From positions 1-47,213 of IMG/VR virus record IMGVR_UViG_3300046450_000575: DNA of 47,213 nt, one strand, 5' to 3'. The notes under the pieces were generated by a model. It was not told where the DNA came from, ran no database searches, and saw only the letters and a list, made by a program, of their open reading frames with translations. Each line of letters starts with the position of its first letter. Position 1 is the first letter of the stretch. Made by a program: the position numbers and the translations under genes. The DNA is from a virus. Positions 1-6,076 of this stretch are shown piece after piece.

Positions 1-248
1 AACGTAAATGTTTCATTCAATCCTTCTTTAATATAATCTAGTGTCATCCCTCTTAAAAAAGGTTGACTCATTGTATCTATCAGAAACTTAAACTTACCGT
101 AGTCTATTTCTAGATCACCGTCTTTAAATTCATCCAGTATAAAAACATATTCGTAACCACTACACCCACCACCAGTCACACCCAGTCTAACTGAGTCTAC
201 TTGTTTCTCTATAAGCTTAGAGATGGCAATGTCGGTAACTTCTATCAT
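1..248 (-). CDS. HesB/IscA-type iron-sulfur A-type carrier protein (3' end cut by window)
   Basis: The visible 82 residues start MIEVTDIAISKLIEK and carry GGGCSGY (residues 27-33), the first conserved cysteine motif of the IscA/ErpA/SufA family, followed by the usual acidic beta-rich segment. The C-terminal CxC cysteines lie beyond the window edge and cannot be checked. A-type carriers hold and deliver Fe-S clusters in the cytoplasm; related genes are known from marine T4-like phages. It is the last gene of the carbamoyltransferase run. A late-type promoter motif ends 5 nt before the ATG, inside the stop region of the preceding gene, and I see no Shine-Dalgarno sequence. Confidence 0.85.
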   Translation of the reverse strand, partial: MIEVTDIAISKLIEKQVDSVRLGVTGGGCSGYEYVFILDEFKDGDLEIDYGKFKFLIDTMSQPFLRGMTLDYIKEGLNETFT

Positions 249-253
249 ATAGT

Positions 254-261
254 TATTTATT
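254..261 (-). promoter_or_regulatory. Late-type promoter motif AATAAATA before the IscA-like gene
   Basis: Minus-strand AATAAATA followed by ACTAT and then ATG. It differs by one base from the T4 late consensus TATAAATA and matches the context of other late motifs in this window. It overlaps the stop codon of the carbamoyltransferase C-terminal gene. Confidence 0.5.
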
Positions 262-868
262 CATCTTCGGGTCTGTTATCATTTTCTTTAATTTTTATTA
301 ACTCATACGGAATATTAATATCTTGGTCTTCGGGAATATACAGATAATTAATTTCTGTACGGTTACAAGTGTCAATTGCATCGTAGATAGTTTCCACCAG
401 TGCTTCACCACCTAGGTTAAAGGAAGTGTTGAACACTATCGGTACACCATTCTTTTCGTACATGGTTTTAATTAAATTATAATAGTTTTTATTTTGCTCG
501 ACTGTGACGGTTTGGATTCTACAGGTTCCGTCTGCATGAACAATACTAGGAATCTTCTCGTAGGCAATCTCTCGTGCTTGAATAGCAAACGACATCCAAG
601 GGGAGTCGGGTAATTGTTTCATATCAAAATATTCATTAGCGTGTTCTGCCATGACACTACCTGCGAAGGGACGATAAATTTCCCTCTTCTTAATATCATT
701 AACAATTTGTTTTGCTTCATGGTTGGTCGGGTCGAATAAAATACTTCGGTTACCCAATGCACGTGGGCCCCATTCACCTTTACCTTGGAACATTCCAACG
801 ATCTGTTTCTCGTCAATAATTAAATCAACAATCTCACTCACGTCTCTTATTATTTTTGTCTTATGCAT
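257..868 (-). CDS. O-carbamoyltransferase, C-terminal domain as a separate gene
   Basis: This 203-residue protein (MHKTKIIRDVSEIVD...) matches the C-terminal domain of NodU/CmcH/TobZ carbamoyltransferases (Carbam_trans_C). The diagnostic GEWGPRALGNRSIL stretch, then RPFAGSV and VPIVFNTSFNLGGEA, are all present. In the family this domain works with the Kae1-like N-terminal domain to move a carbamoyl group from carbamoyl phosphate to a sugar hydroxyl via carbamoyl-adenylate. Here it follows the N-terminal-domain gene with a TAATG overlap of one base, so the halves are probably translated in a coupled way. A longer frame to 940 exists, but the start at 868 fits the junction. No residues that I can judge as essential are missing. 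Confidence 0.88.
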   Translation of the reverse strand: MHKTKIIRDVSEIVDLIIDEKQIVGMFQGKGEWGPRALGNRSILFDPTNHEAKQIVNDIKKREIYRPFAGSVMAEHANEYFDMKQLPDSPWMSFAIQAREIAYEKIPSIVHADGTCRIQTVTVEQNKNYYNLIKTMYEKNGVPIVFNTSFNLGGEALVETIYDAIDTCNRTEINYLYIPEDQDINIPYELIKIKENDNRPEDE

Positions 869-2052
869 TATACTGTCTCCCTTGTTGTCCATGTCGAATT
901 CTTCACATACGGTTTCTCTGTCTTGGGAAGATTGTCCCAAAACTGAACTGCAGCTCCTAGTGCAGTACCACCATCATGGGGGACTGGGTCGATAAAGAAA
1001 TTGACATCGGGGAATGCAGATAGATACTTGTAGTTGTTTGTACAGTTAAGACTGTACCCACCACTCAATATAATATTCTTACATTCGGGGTCTAAGTCTA
1101 ATGCCTTCTGAATTGTTTTACAGGATGCATTAAAAGAATCTATCTCTACTTGTTGTGCAGCTGTAAACTGTGTATGGACATTCTCCATAGGATTACCGTA
1201 GGATGCCATACCCATGACCTTGCCTGCAGCCCGTCCTAGATCGTCTGTACCTAATGCCTGAGACATATTACTAAAGTTCATACCACTAGATGGGAAAGAG
1301 GTAAACTCTATCTCAGCACCTGATTCTGTGTCCGTCATGAACTCTGATTCAAGACAGGTACAAGACTCCCACAACTCGTTAGGGAAATACTTTGCAGACA
1401 GATCATCCACTGCTCGTGCAGCTGACAACTTCTGATATTGTAGAGTGACTTCTTTATTATCCAATTTATAAATGGATTCTATTTCTTGGTGCAGGGGATG
1501 AGTGTCAAAGAATTTCTTTGCACCTCCACCGTCCCATACTATAATGTGTGCAGATTCATACGGACTAAAATACACGGCTGACCATGCATGATATAAATGA
1601 TGATCAACTCGGTAGTGAGACTCGGGTGAAGCTTTCTCATCGGGTGAGAATTGTTCTCCCATTATTGTATCAACAATCTTCTCGTCTGCATTATCCCACT
1701 GATCTTTAAAAGAAAACTCGGGATAAAGAATGTGAAGGTCGTCCATGCGTTCACGACTTAATTGTTTTAATCGGACATCCTTAAGAAAGGTTCGAGACCA
1801 TATCTTGTCAAGGCCTATATGACCATCGACTTCGAGGTCGGTGTGTCGTCTGTCGAAAGATGCAAAGACCACATGGTCTACATCTTTAAGTTCGGGGTAG
1901 TGTTCAAGTGTCTGCATACAGGCACTCTCGGGTTTGGGACTCCAGTACTTCTTGCGTCTGCATCTTTCTTCTTCGTACAGGTTTAGTACTATTCCATCTT
2001 CCAATTCGCACACGGTTGAGTCGTGTGAAATATTCACTCCAAGTATTCTCAT
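868..2052 (-). CDS. O-carbamoyltransferase (NodU family), N-terminal Kae1-like domain as a separate gene
   Basis: The 394-residue protein opens MRILGVNISHDSTVC, the ASKHA-type phosphate loop of NodU/TobZ enzymes. It keeps EEER near residue 27, the metal-site motif HHLYHAWSAVYFSP, VWDGGG, AGKVMGMASYG and LSGGYSLNC. It stops just after the DGGTALGAA segment, where normal proteins (about 570-600 residues) continue into the C-terminal domain. That domain is the next gene, so together the two restore full length (597 residues). Known members carbamoylate sugars on antibiotics and Nod factors. In this phage the acceptor may be a sugar on DNA, since a glycosyltransferase cassette lies at the other end of the window; that link is inference. 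Confidence 0.9.
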   Translation of the reverse strand: MRILGVNISHDSTVCELEDGIVLNLYEEERCRRKKYWSPKPESACMQTLEHYPELKDVDHVVFASFDRRHTDLEVDGHIGLDKIWSRTFLKDVRLKQLSRERMDDLHILYPEFSFKDQWDNADEKIVDTIMGEQFSPDEKASPESHYRVDHHLYHAWSAVYFSPYESAHIIVWDGGGAKKFFDTHPLHQEIESIYKLDNKEVTLQYQKLSAARAVDDLSAKYFPNELWESCTCLESEFMTDTESGAEIEFTSFPSSGMNFSNMSQALGTDDLGRAAGKVMGMASYGNPMENVHTQFTAAQQVEIDSFNASCKTIQKALDLDPECKNIILSGGYSLNCTNNYKYLSAFPDVNFFIDPVPHDGGTALGAAVQFWDNLPKTEKPYVKNSTWTTRETV

Positions 2053-2064
2053 TATTATTTTATC

Positions 2065-2259
2065 CTATAAATTATCGTCTATTTCTTCTTGTTGATTTCT
2101 CTTTTTATAATATTCAATTAATTGGGCAGGGGACACCAGCTGATCTAACATGAATTGTTCTACCATGTGTTTACGACCTTGCCTGTGACCACTGTACCAT
2201 ACACTCACTACAAGTGCAACTATAAATCCTATGTGTACTGCGATTAATCCATTACTCAT
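2065..2259 (-). CDS. Small predicted membrane protein (64 aa)
   Basis: MSNGLIAVHIGFIVALVVSVWY: one N-terminal transmembrane helix at about residues 4-22, followed by a charged cytoplasmic-type tail with GHRQGRKH and a Glu/Gln-rich end. A strong Shine-Dalgarno AGGAGG lies 5 nt before the ATG, inside the end of the preceding gene, which overlaps it by 8 bp. I recognise no family. It closes a run of tiny overlapping membrane-protein genes. Function unknown. Confidence 0.7.
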   Translation of the reverse strand: MSNGLIAVHIGFIVALVVSVWYSGHRQGRKHMVEQFMLDQLVSPAQLIEYYKKRNQQEEIDDNL

Positions 2260-2416
2260 TTTTGCCTCCTATATTAAAACGTTCTACGAACGATTGGAAT
2301 AAACTCCAAAGGTATGACCCAAGTAAAAACCAAAAGACTGCGGACAACCCATACTTCATTACAAACATTGTAATGGTAAAGGGAAGTGTTGCTATAAATA
2401 ATATTAATTCCATCAT
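2252..2416 (-). CDS. Small predicted membrane protein (54 aa)
   Basis: The frame begins MMELILFIATLPFTITMF and continues with a second hydrophobic stretch (LSAVFWFLLGSYLW), suggesting two transmembrane helices in 54 residues, then a short polar tail ending GGKNE. The ATGATG start overlaps the TGA stop of the preceding gene, and the 3' end overlaps the next ATG. This is the tight coupling typical of the local operon. No family recognised. The second ATG at 2413 is an equally possible start. Confidence 0.65.
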   Translation of the reverse strand: MMELILFIATLPFTITMFVMKYGLSAVFWFLLGSYLWSLFQSFVERFNIGGKNE

Positions 2417-2739
2417 ATCTTCTTTCTCGTTTTCTTTTTTAATTTAGCACTAATCTTAGCACGTCTAACTCTTGCAACTTCGTTCCTGTGTAATCGGACA
2501 TCGTCATTCTCATCAGAGAACCACAGAGATACAATTTGTTCACGAAGACTCGAAGGAGTTAAACTCGTACTGTTATTTAGTATTTTAATATGAGAGGGTT
2601 TCATTAAATGTGATGTATGAGTCGGGTTGACATCGGCTGTTAATTTAAATTTATATCCGATACCCTCGTAGACATACACACCACCACGACCTACGGAACA
2701 ATTCCCTCCAGCCTTTATTTCTAACTCCATCTTACTCAT
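2413..2739 (-). CDS. Hypothetical protein, basic C-terminus (108 aa)
   Basis: The sequence opens with a glycine-rich region (KAGGNCSVGRGGVYVYEG) and a likely small beta fold. It ends in a strongly basic tail (RVRRAKISAKLKKKTRKKI) that could bind nucleic acid or membrane phosphates. It is coupled to both neighbours by overlaps (ATGAGTAA upstream, ATGA downstream). I do not recognise a family and assign no function. Confidence 0.65.
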   Translation of the reverse strand: MSKMELEIKAGGNCSVGRGGVYVYEGIGYKFKLTADVNPTHTSHLMKPSHIKILNNSTSLTPSSLREQIVSLWFSDENDDVRLHRNEVARVRRAKISAKLKKKTRKKI

Positions 2740-2863
2740 CTTTATCCTTTCTCTTTCTTTCCTGAAACCGTTTCTCTGAATCCATCACCATTAAGTAGGC
2801 TCCGTAACCCAACCAACACATGAATAAAAGTATCACAACTCCTCCGATCTGTTCGTAAATCAT
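2732..2863 (-). CDS. Small single-pass membrane protein (43 aa)
   Basis: MIYEQIGGVVILLFMCWLGYGAYLM forms one transmembrane helix from about residue 7 to 25, followed by a charged tail (EKRFQERKRKDKDE). The ATG overlaps the TGA stop of the upstream gene (ATGA) and the TAA lies within the next gene's start (ATGAGTAA). The context and hydrophobic/charged layout support a real gene despite its length. Function unknown. Confidence 0.6.
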   Translation of the reverse strand: MIYEQIGGVVILLFMCWLGYGAYLMVMDSEKRFQERKRKDKDE

Positions 2864-3189
2864 TTTCCTATACACTCCACTTCGTTTCGAGGCACCACCA
2901 TGTAGGCCCCTTTGTTATAACTGGGTGCAATGGTATACTGAGAACTAATGTTAATTCTCTCCTGTGTACTCAGTTGTTGTTTATTTTTTTCTGTGCCACC
3001 CAGTACACTCAACGGTGCGGAGGGGTAGGTTATTTCGTCTGTACCACGTACAAAGGGTCTAGGTGTCTCTACAGACAACGAAGTCTGCGTCCAGTCGTAA
3101 TCGGACATTCTCTTAGTCCTCGTCTTGTAAGCACCCTGTGTGTTCCTCTTACGGCCACATGCAGTGTGAGTCATAGAACCATACATCAT
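2860..3189 (-). CDS. Hypothetical protein (109 aa)
   Basis: A polar protein with no membrane helix, starting MMYGSMTHTACGRKRN and carrying MSDYDWTQTSLSVETPRPFVRGTDEITYP in its middle. It sits between membrane-protein genes and overlaps both by 4 bp (ATGA). An internal ATG at MSDYDW would remove a basic, low-information N-terminus and may be the real start. No family recognised. Confidence 0.55.
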   Translation of the reverse strand: MMYGSMTHTACGRKRNTQGAYKTRTKRMSDYDWTQTSLSVETPRPFVRGTDEITYPSAPLSVLGGTEKNKQQLSTQERINISSQYTIAPSYNKGAYMVVPRNEVECIGK

Positions 3190-3560
3190 AAGTTTACTCC
3201 GTAAGACTGTACCATGTTCATTAAGACGGCAGTCCCACTGATCGCAGAACCAATCATAATTGCTCGGTCACTCCATTGCATTCCAACATAGACCCACCCA
3301 CAAGACGATAGCACATAGGCAACCTGTCCGTAGAAGGTAATGTTTGCAGACATTAGAAACACACCCCCGACTGCAAGCAACATACTCACCCACTTAACAT
3401 ACCAATCAGGAGTGCCAGTGGGGGTGGTGGGTTTAACTTCATCGTAATCGTGTTGTAGTTCTATTAAGTCCTGTTGCAGTCTCTTCTTCTCTAGACGGAG
3501 TTCTTTTGCCATCGTAGAAATCTTAGAAGGAATGTAGGGGTCGTTCATATCTGTACTCAT
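3186..3560 (-). CDS. Predicted membrane protein, paralogue of the upstream gene (124 aa)
   Basis: An N-terminal charged coiled-coil-like segment (AKELRLEKKRLQQDLIELQ) leads to TPDWYVKWV at about residues 51-59, then three hydrophobic helices to the C-terminus. The upstream gene has the same plan, with LDWYVKWV at the start of its membrane part and alignable last helices (QWSDRAIMIG versus LWHDKALILL). The two are therefore tandem paralogues. Coupled by ATGA overlaps on both sides. Function unknown; an inner-membrane location is inferred. Confidence 0.72.
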   Translation of the reverse strand: MSTDMNDPYIPSKISTMAKELRLEKKRLQQDLIELQHDYDEVKPTTPTGTPDWYVKWVSMLLAVGGVFLMSANITFYGQVAYVLSSCGWVYVGMQWSDRAIMIGSAISGTAVLMNMVQSYGVNL

Positions 3561-4015
3561 AGTCCTACCACCGTGCTGACTAAGTTACGTAATAAAAACA
3601 TTAACCCCACACCGTTTAATAATATCAATGCTTTGTCATGCCATAGAATAGAGACCCACAACCATAAAGATATACCCACAGCACTTAGGGCCAGATCAAA
3701 CATCTGTAAACCTTCCACGCCACGGATGGACATTGCACACAACACAAAGATGGATGCTACCCACTTGACATACCAGTCTAAGGTATACTTGGGAGTTGCA
3801 CTCTTAAATATGCGTTTACTCTTCTCAAGTTCCTCGGGGGTGTACTTGGGATTCTCCATCATAGGTATAATCTCTTCTACCGAATAATGTTTCAGTGCAT
3901 CTTCTAACGAATAACGTTTGAGTGCATCTCGGTTTGCCTCTATCTTCTCTGATAGTGGTGTCTGTTGTCCCTGTTCAGGGTCTTGATTCGTCATAAGATC
4001 AGACATGATTTGCAA
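3557..4015 (-). CDS. Predicted membrane protein with DWYVKWV motif (152 aa)
   Basis: The N-terminal 75 residues are polar and helical, with a near-repeat (ALKRYSLEDALKHYSVEEII). They are followed by LDWYVKWV and three predicted membrane helices. It is a paralogue of the next gene downstream. Start choice is open: ATG at 4015 (MQIMSDLM), 4006 (MSDLMTN) or 3994 (MTNQDPE); the overlap with the previous stop favours 4006. The duplication suggests two similar membrane subunits. I do not recognise a named family. Confidence 0.7.
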   Translation of the reverse strand: MQIMSDLMTNQDPEQGQQTPLSEKIEANRDALKRYSLEDALKHYSVEEIIPMMENPKYTPEELEKSKRIFKSATPKYTLDWYVKWVASIFVLCAMSIRGVEGLQMFDLALSAVGISLWLWVSILWHDKALILLNGVGLMFLLRNLVSTVVGL

Positions 4016-4253
4016 CCTTACTACTTATGGACTCTGACTTGATGGTGAAGTACCGTCTTATAATATACACTCGGCAGTATGCGACTACTGTCATGAAGGC
4101 TGTGATAGTTGTTCCTATCATAAGGGGGTCTGTCCATTGTAATACGGAGAGACAGATAAAAAGACAGAATAGATTCAGAGGATAATTAATAATCAATCCT
4201 GTGCCTACTGTCATTGCGGTCTCTCGGTGTATCTGTCGTGATCGTTTACTCAT
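3999..4253 (-). CDS. Small membrane protein, DUF7220-like (84 aa)
   Basis: MSKRSRQIHRETAMTVGTGLIINYPLN is followed by a second hydrophobic helix and VVAYCRVYIIRRYF. The layout (basic N-terminus, helix, helix, then a VxSYxxRRxF-like end) resembles small phage membrane proteins that I associate with DUF7220. An in-frame GTG at 4265 adds four residues, but the ATG at 4253 is the likelier start. It is first in the 4253-to-1 run. The roughly 190 bp before it hold no gene I can support and no clear promoter. Confidence 0.65.
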   Translation of the reverse strand: MSKRSRQIHRETAMTVGTGLIINYPLNLFCLFICLSVLQWTDPLMIGTTITAFMTVVAYCRVYIIRRYFTIKSESISSKVANHV

Positions 4254-4441
4254 TTTACTATTCACTCTCTAAAATATCCCAAAAAAAATTCTTGGGGGTT
4301 AATATTTGGTTTCCCTTTAGTTTCCACTCGGAGAACAATAGGGTAGGGGTTTAGGGCAACTCTGAGACTGTCTAGGAGTCCCTCAGCACTGTTTTAAACG
4401 GTTTTACCTGTCAGTACTAGTCCTTCACTCACATAGGGCCT

Positions 4442-4720
4442 CTAAGAGACTCTACGGAGTTCGACTACGTGACCCTTGGTTTCCCATTCTGTACAAACTT
4501 CAAGGCCTTCAGATAGACTCACTGGTTCGGCTGTTCGTTTGATCAGTCCTTTCCCTTCTTCTGTTATACTATACACATCAACTGTCTTCCATCTCATGGA
4601 CTCCATTGATCGTAAGTGACTTGCTCTGCTCATCTCTCTTCTCTTGTTAGTAAGTGGTGGGTCTACTTCCTCCCCTCCTGTATGTTCGGACATAACCCTC
4701 AGAGACTTCACGTGATTCAT
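4442..4720 (-). CDS. Hypothetical early protein (92 aa)
   Basis: A charged soluble protein (for example RREMSRASHLRSMESMRWKTVDVYSITEEGKGL) with no recognisable domain. A sigma70-like promoter lies about 40 bp upstream, with its TATAAT within the last codons region of the preceding gene, so it probably has its own early transcript. An internal ATG at residue 10, preceded by GAGG, is an alternative start. Such small early genes often encode host-modifying factors in T4-like phages, but nothing in the sequence shows this here. Confidence 0.55.
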   Translation of the reverse strand: MNHVKSLRVMSEHTGGEEVDPPLTNKRREMSRASHLRSMESMRWKTVDVYSITEEGKGLIKRTAEPVSLSEGLEVCTEWETKGHVVELRRVS

Positions 4721-4759
4721 AATATAAGGTAACTCTCTGATTAACCCTTTCTACACTCT

Positions 4760-4788
4760 ATTATAACATTAATGGAAGGCCTTGTCAA
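4760..4788 (-). promoter_or_regulatory. Sigma70-like promoter (TTGACA-N17-TATAAT)
   Basis: On the minus strand TTGACA (4788-4783) is followed by 17 bp and TATAAT (4765-4760), with TGT just before the -10 hexamer. Both hexamers match the bacterial consensus exactly. It lies at the 3' end of the 73-aa gene and points to the gene at 4720. Confidence 0.85.
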
Positions 4789-4990
4789 TATGGTTATCAG
4801 TGATTATGTCAATCTCTATCTGACCAATGATCTGAATGCCTGTCCTCTTGGCGACTAGAGTGTTTAACCAGCTCCAGCACTCGTTGATGCATATGTCCTT
4901 ACAGGTTGCATACATCATCTCTTTGTCAGTGAGGTCAATCTCTATGGGTTGACCTGTCGCTATGTGTGTTCCTTTGAGTCCTTGTTTCAT
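4769..4990 (-). CDS. Hypothetical early protein (73 aa)
   Basis: MKQGLKGTHIATGQPIEIDLTDKEMMYATCKDICINECWSW... is a compact soluble protein with three cysteines in CKDICINEC and an Ile-rich C-terminal half. It follows the 47-aa gene with an ATGA overlap, so the two share the promoter at 5154-5183. The downstream promoter overlaps its 3' end. No family recognised. Confidence 0.6.
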   Translation of the reverse strand: MKQGLKGTHIATGQPIEIDLTDKEMMYATCKDICINECWSWLNTLVAKRTGIQIIGQIEIDIITDNHIDKAFH

Positions 4991-5130
4991 AGTGCCTCTA
5001 AGATATCTTCCATCTCGTATGCATCTACCACATCGTAGTCGTAGTCTTCTATGAAGTATTTGTTTGGATTAGTTGCATGGGCCCATGGTGTTGGGTTAGT
5101 GGTGTCTTCTATATCAAGTGTCTTCTTCAT
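4987..5130 (-). CDS. Small acidic early protein (47 aa)
   Basis: MKKTLDIEDTTNPTPWAHATNP opens a very acidic 47-residue protein (IEDYDYDVVDAYEMEDILEAL). A sigma70-like promoter ends 24 bp upstream and GGAGAAACAAAG precedes the ATG, giving a normal leader with a Shine-Dalgarno. The stop overlaps the next start (ATGA). Small acidic early proteins can act as DNA mimics or host-protein inhibitors; that is only a possibility here. Confidence 0.65.
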   Translation of the reverse strand: MKKTLDIEDTTNPTPWAHATNPNKYFIEDYDYDVVDAYEMEDILEAL

Positions 5131-5153
5131 CTTTGTTTCTCCATTATATACAT

Positions 5154-5183
5154 AGTATATCATAAAGTGAGTGACACTGTCAA
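5154..5183 (-). promoter_or_regulatory. Sigma70-like promoter (TTGACA-N18-TATACT)
   Basis: Minus-strand TTGACA (5183-5178), 18 bp spacer ending TGA, then TATACT (5159-5154). The spacer text CTCACTTTATG is shared with the promoter at 5412-5441, so the two are duplicated units. It drives the 47-aa and 73-aa genes. Confidence 0.85.
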
Positions 5184-5191
5184 GTCCTTTA

Positions 5192-5389
5192 TCATTGATT
5201 CTCTCGCGATGATTGCTGAGTGTTAAACTCTTTTACTCGGACAGTAAGTTGCACGTTCACATCAGGTTTGTCCACACTTTCATGCACCTTCGATACACTT
5301 AGTGTCTTCATCCAGTCCACCCATGTTATCGTACCAGCTGCACTACTAGCCGCGCTACGCTTCACAGACACATCCCAACTTTTTTCAAT
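5192..5389 (-). CDS. Small early ORF, apparently without an ATG start (65 aa from ATT, 59 aa from GTG)
   Basis: An open frame runs from a TAA just upstream of 5397 to TGA at 5192. It reads ...IEKSWDVSVKRSAASSAAGTITWVDWMKTLSV... and has no ATG except an internal one at VDWMKT. A GGGGAG lies 5 nt before an ATT at 5389-5387, the position where a start is expected after the promoter at 5412-5441. GTG at 5371 is the other candidate. A basic/polar composition and own promoter support a gene; the start is unresolved. It may instead be a non-coding early transcript. Confidence 0.4.
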   Translation of the reverse strand: MEKSWDVSVKRSAASSAAGTITWVDWMKTLSVSKVHESVDKPDVNVQLTVRVKEFNTQQSSRENQ

Positions 5390-5411
5390 ACGAACTCCCC
5401 ATTATACTTAT

Positions 5412-5441
5412 AGTATAACATAAAGTGAGACCCATTGTCAA
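5412..5441 (-). promoter_or_regulatory. Sigma70-like promoter (TTGACA-N18-TATACT)
   Basis: Minus-strand TTGACA (5441-5436), 18 bp spacer with CTCACTTTATGT, then TATACT (5417-5412). It is nearly identical in layout to the promoter at 5154-5183. It points to the ATG-less frame ending at 5192. Confidence 0.85.
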
Positions 5442-5443
5442 CC

Positions 5444-5478
5444 CCTCTGAGACCCAGTGCCTGTAAGGGTTTCAGAGG
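5444..5478 (-). other. Long imperfect hairpin upstream of the 5412-5441 promoter
   Basis: CCTCTGA at 5444-5450 pairs with TCAGAGG at 5472-5478, and the pairing extends inward through a G-T pair to GACCC/GGGTT, giving a 12-bp stem with an 11-nt loop. It sits between the terminator and the -35 box. It has no T-tract, so it may be an operator or RNA structure rather than a terminator. Confidence 0.5.
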
Positions 5479-5496
5479 ACTGCTTTGTACATGCAT

Positions 5497-5539
5497 AAAA
5501 AAACCCCTCATCAAGCCTACTACTGTAGGGAGAGAGGGG
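5497..5539 (-). terminator. Rho-independent terminator with nested stem
   Basis: On the minus strand CCCCTC (5539-5534) pairs with GAGGGG (5509-5504), an inner CCTAC/GTAGG stem closes an AGTA loop, and seven T follow (5503-5497). This fits an intrinsic terminator ending the transcript that carries the small genes at 6046-5703. The inner stem contains the 12-bp core shared with the nearby repeats. Confidence 0.85.
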
Positions 5540-5556
5540 TGGTCGAAGTGGCTGTT

Positions 5557-5594
5557 TAGTGATCAGGTCTACTACTGTAGAGAGATTAACACTT
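5557..5594. repeat. 38-bp direct repeat, copy A
   Basis: Identical over 38 bp to 5651-5688. The unit contains TAGTGATCAGG, the core CTACTACTGTAG (itself a short inverted repeat) and GATTAACACTT. The core recurs at 5517-5528 inside the terminator, and the tail AGAGATTAACACTT recurs alone at 5619-5632. It lies in a non-coding stretch (5540-5702) of the early region. Confidence 0.9.
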
Positions 5595-5650
5595 GAAGTG
5601 TATGTTTTCTCATAACTAAGAGATTAACACTTCCTAACTGCCGGCAATTC

Positions 5651-5688
5651 TAGTGATCAGGTCTACTACTGTAGAGAGATTAACACTT
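5651..5688. repeat. 38-bp direct repeat, copy B
   Basis: Second exact copy, starting 94 bp after copy A. It ends 15 bp from the stop of the 55-aa gene, so a transcript of that gene would carry both copies before the terminator. A regulatory RNA element, protein-binding iteron or remnant of terminator duplication are all possible. Confidence 0.9.
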
Positions 5689-5702
5689 CTATTGCCCAAA
5701 CT

Positions 5703-5870
5703 TTACATACGTGCTACATAAGCCTCATCAGTTTCCATCATTGAACGGTTCAATGCAACCTGCAAATTGATCTTCTCTGCATACCTATGTGCATCCATCT
5801 CAGTCTTAAACACCTTAGAACATAAGGGACGGTTAGTATGCAGACACAATAGTCGATAGTAGAAAGTCAT
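5703..5870 (-). CDS. Small hypothetical protein (55 aa)
   Basis: MTFYYRLLCLHTNRPLCSKVFKTEMDAHRYAEKINLQ... reads as a small alpha/beta protein of the kind that handles phage-encoded short products. The ATG at 5870 overlaps the TAA of the preceding gene by one base (TAATG), so I prefer it to the upstream start at 5885. Co-transcribed from the promoter at 6077-6106. No family assigned. Confidence 0.6.
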   Translation of the reverse strand: MTFYYRLLCLHTNRPLCSKVFKTEMDAHRYAEKINLQVALNRSMMETDEAYVARM

Positions 5871-6046
5871 TACACCACCTCCCACTTCATAGTGTTGGGG
5901 TATAGAACGATGGTTGCGTCCTCCATGGCTTCCTTGTCTGTCCAGTTCTCTGGCAATCGGTCGTCTTCCTGTGCCCAGATGGCATCAACCATCTCAGTCC
6001 GTTGGTCTTCTGACATGTTTTCCCAGTTCTCTATAGTCACTTTCAT
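5870..6046 (-). CDS. Small acidic hypothetical protein (58 aa)
   Basis: MKVTIENWENMSEDQRTEMVDAIWAQEDDRLPENW... is acidic, Trp-rich and soluble. The sigma70-like promoter at 6077-6106 lies 31 bp upstream of the ATG, with GAGATAAGAGATG around the start. The stop overlaps the next gene by one base. It is the first gene of a two-gene early unit that ends at the terminator at 5497-5539. Function unknown. Confidence 0.65.
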   Translation of the reverse strand: MKVTIENWENMSEDQRTEMVDAIWAQEDDRLPENWTDKEAMEDATIVLYPNTMKWEVV

Positions 6047-6076
6047 CTCTTATCTCTCATCGTTGAATACAGTAGT

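Noticed and set aside
4266-4441. CCCAA...TTGGG as terminator near 4280-4300
   Set aside because: The stem is only five base pairs with an A/T loop, and there is no T-run on the 3' side in the direction of transcription.
5517-5688. CRISPR-like look of the repeats
   Set aside because: Only two full copies with a 56-bp gap and two partial copies of different parts. Spacer lengths are irregular, and one partial copy is inside a terminator.
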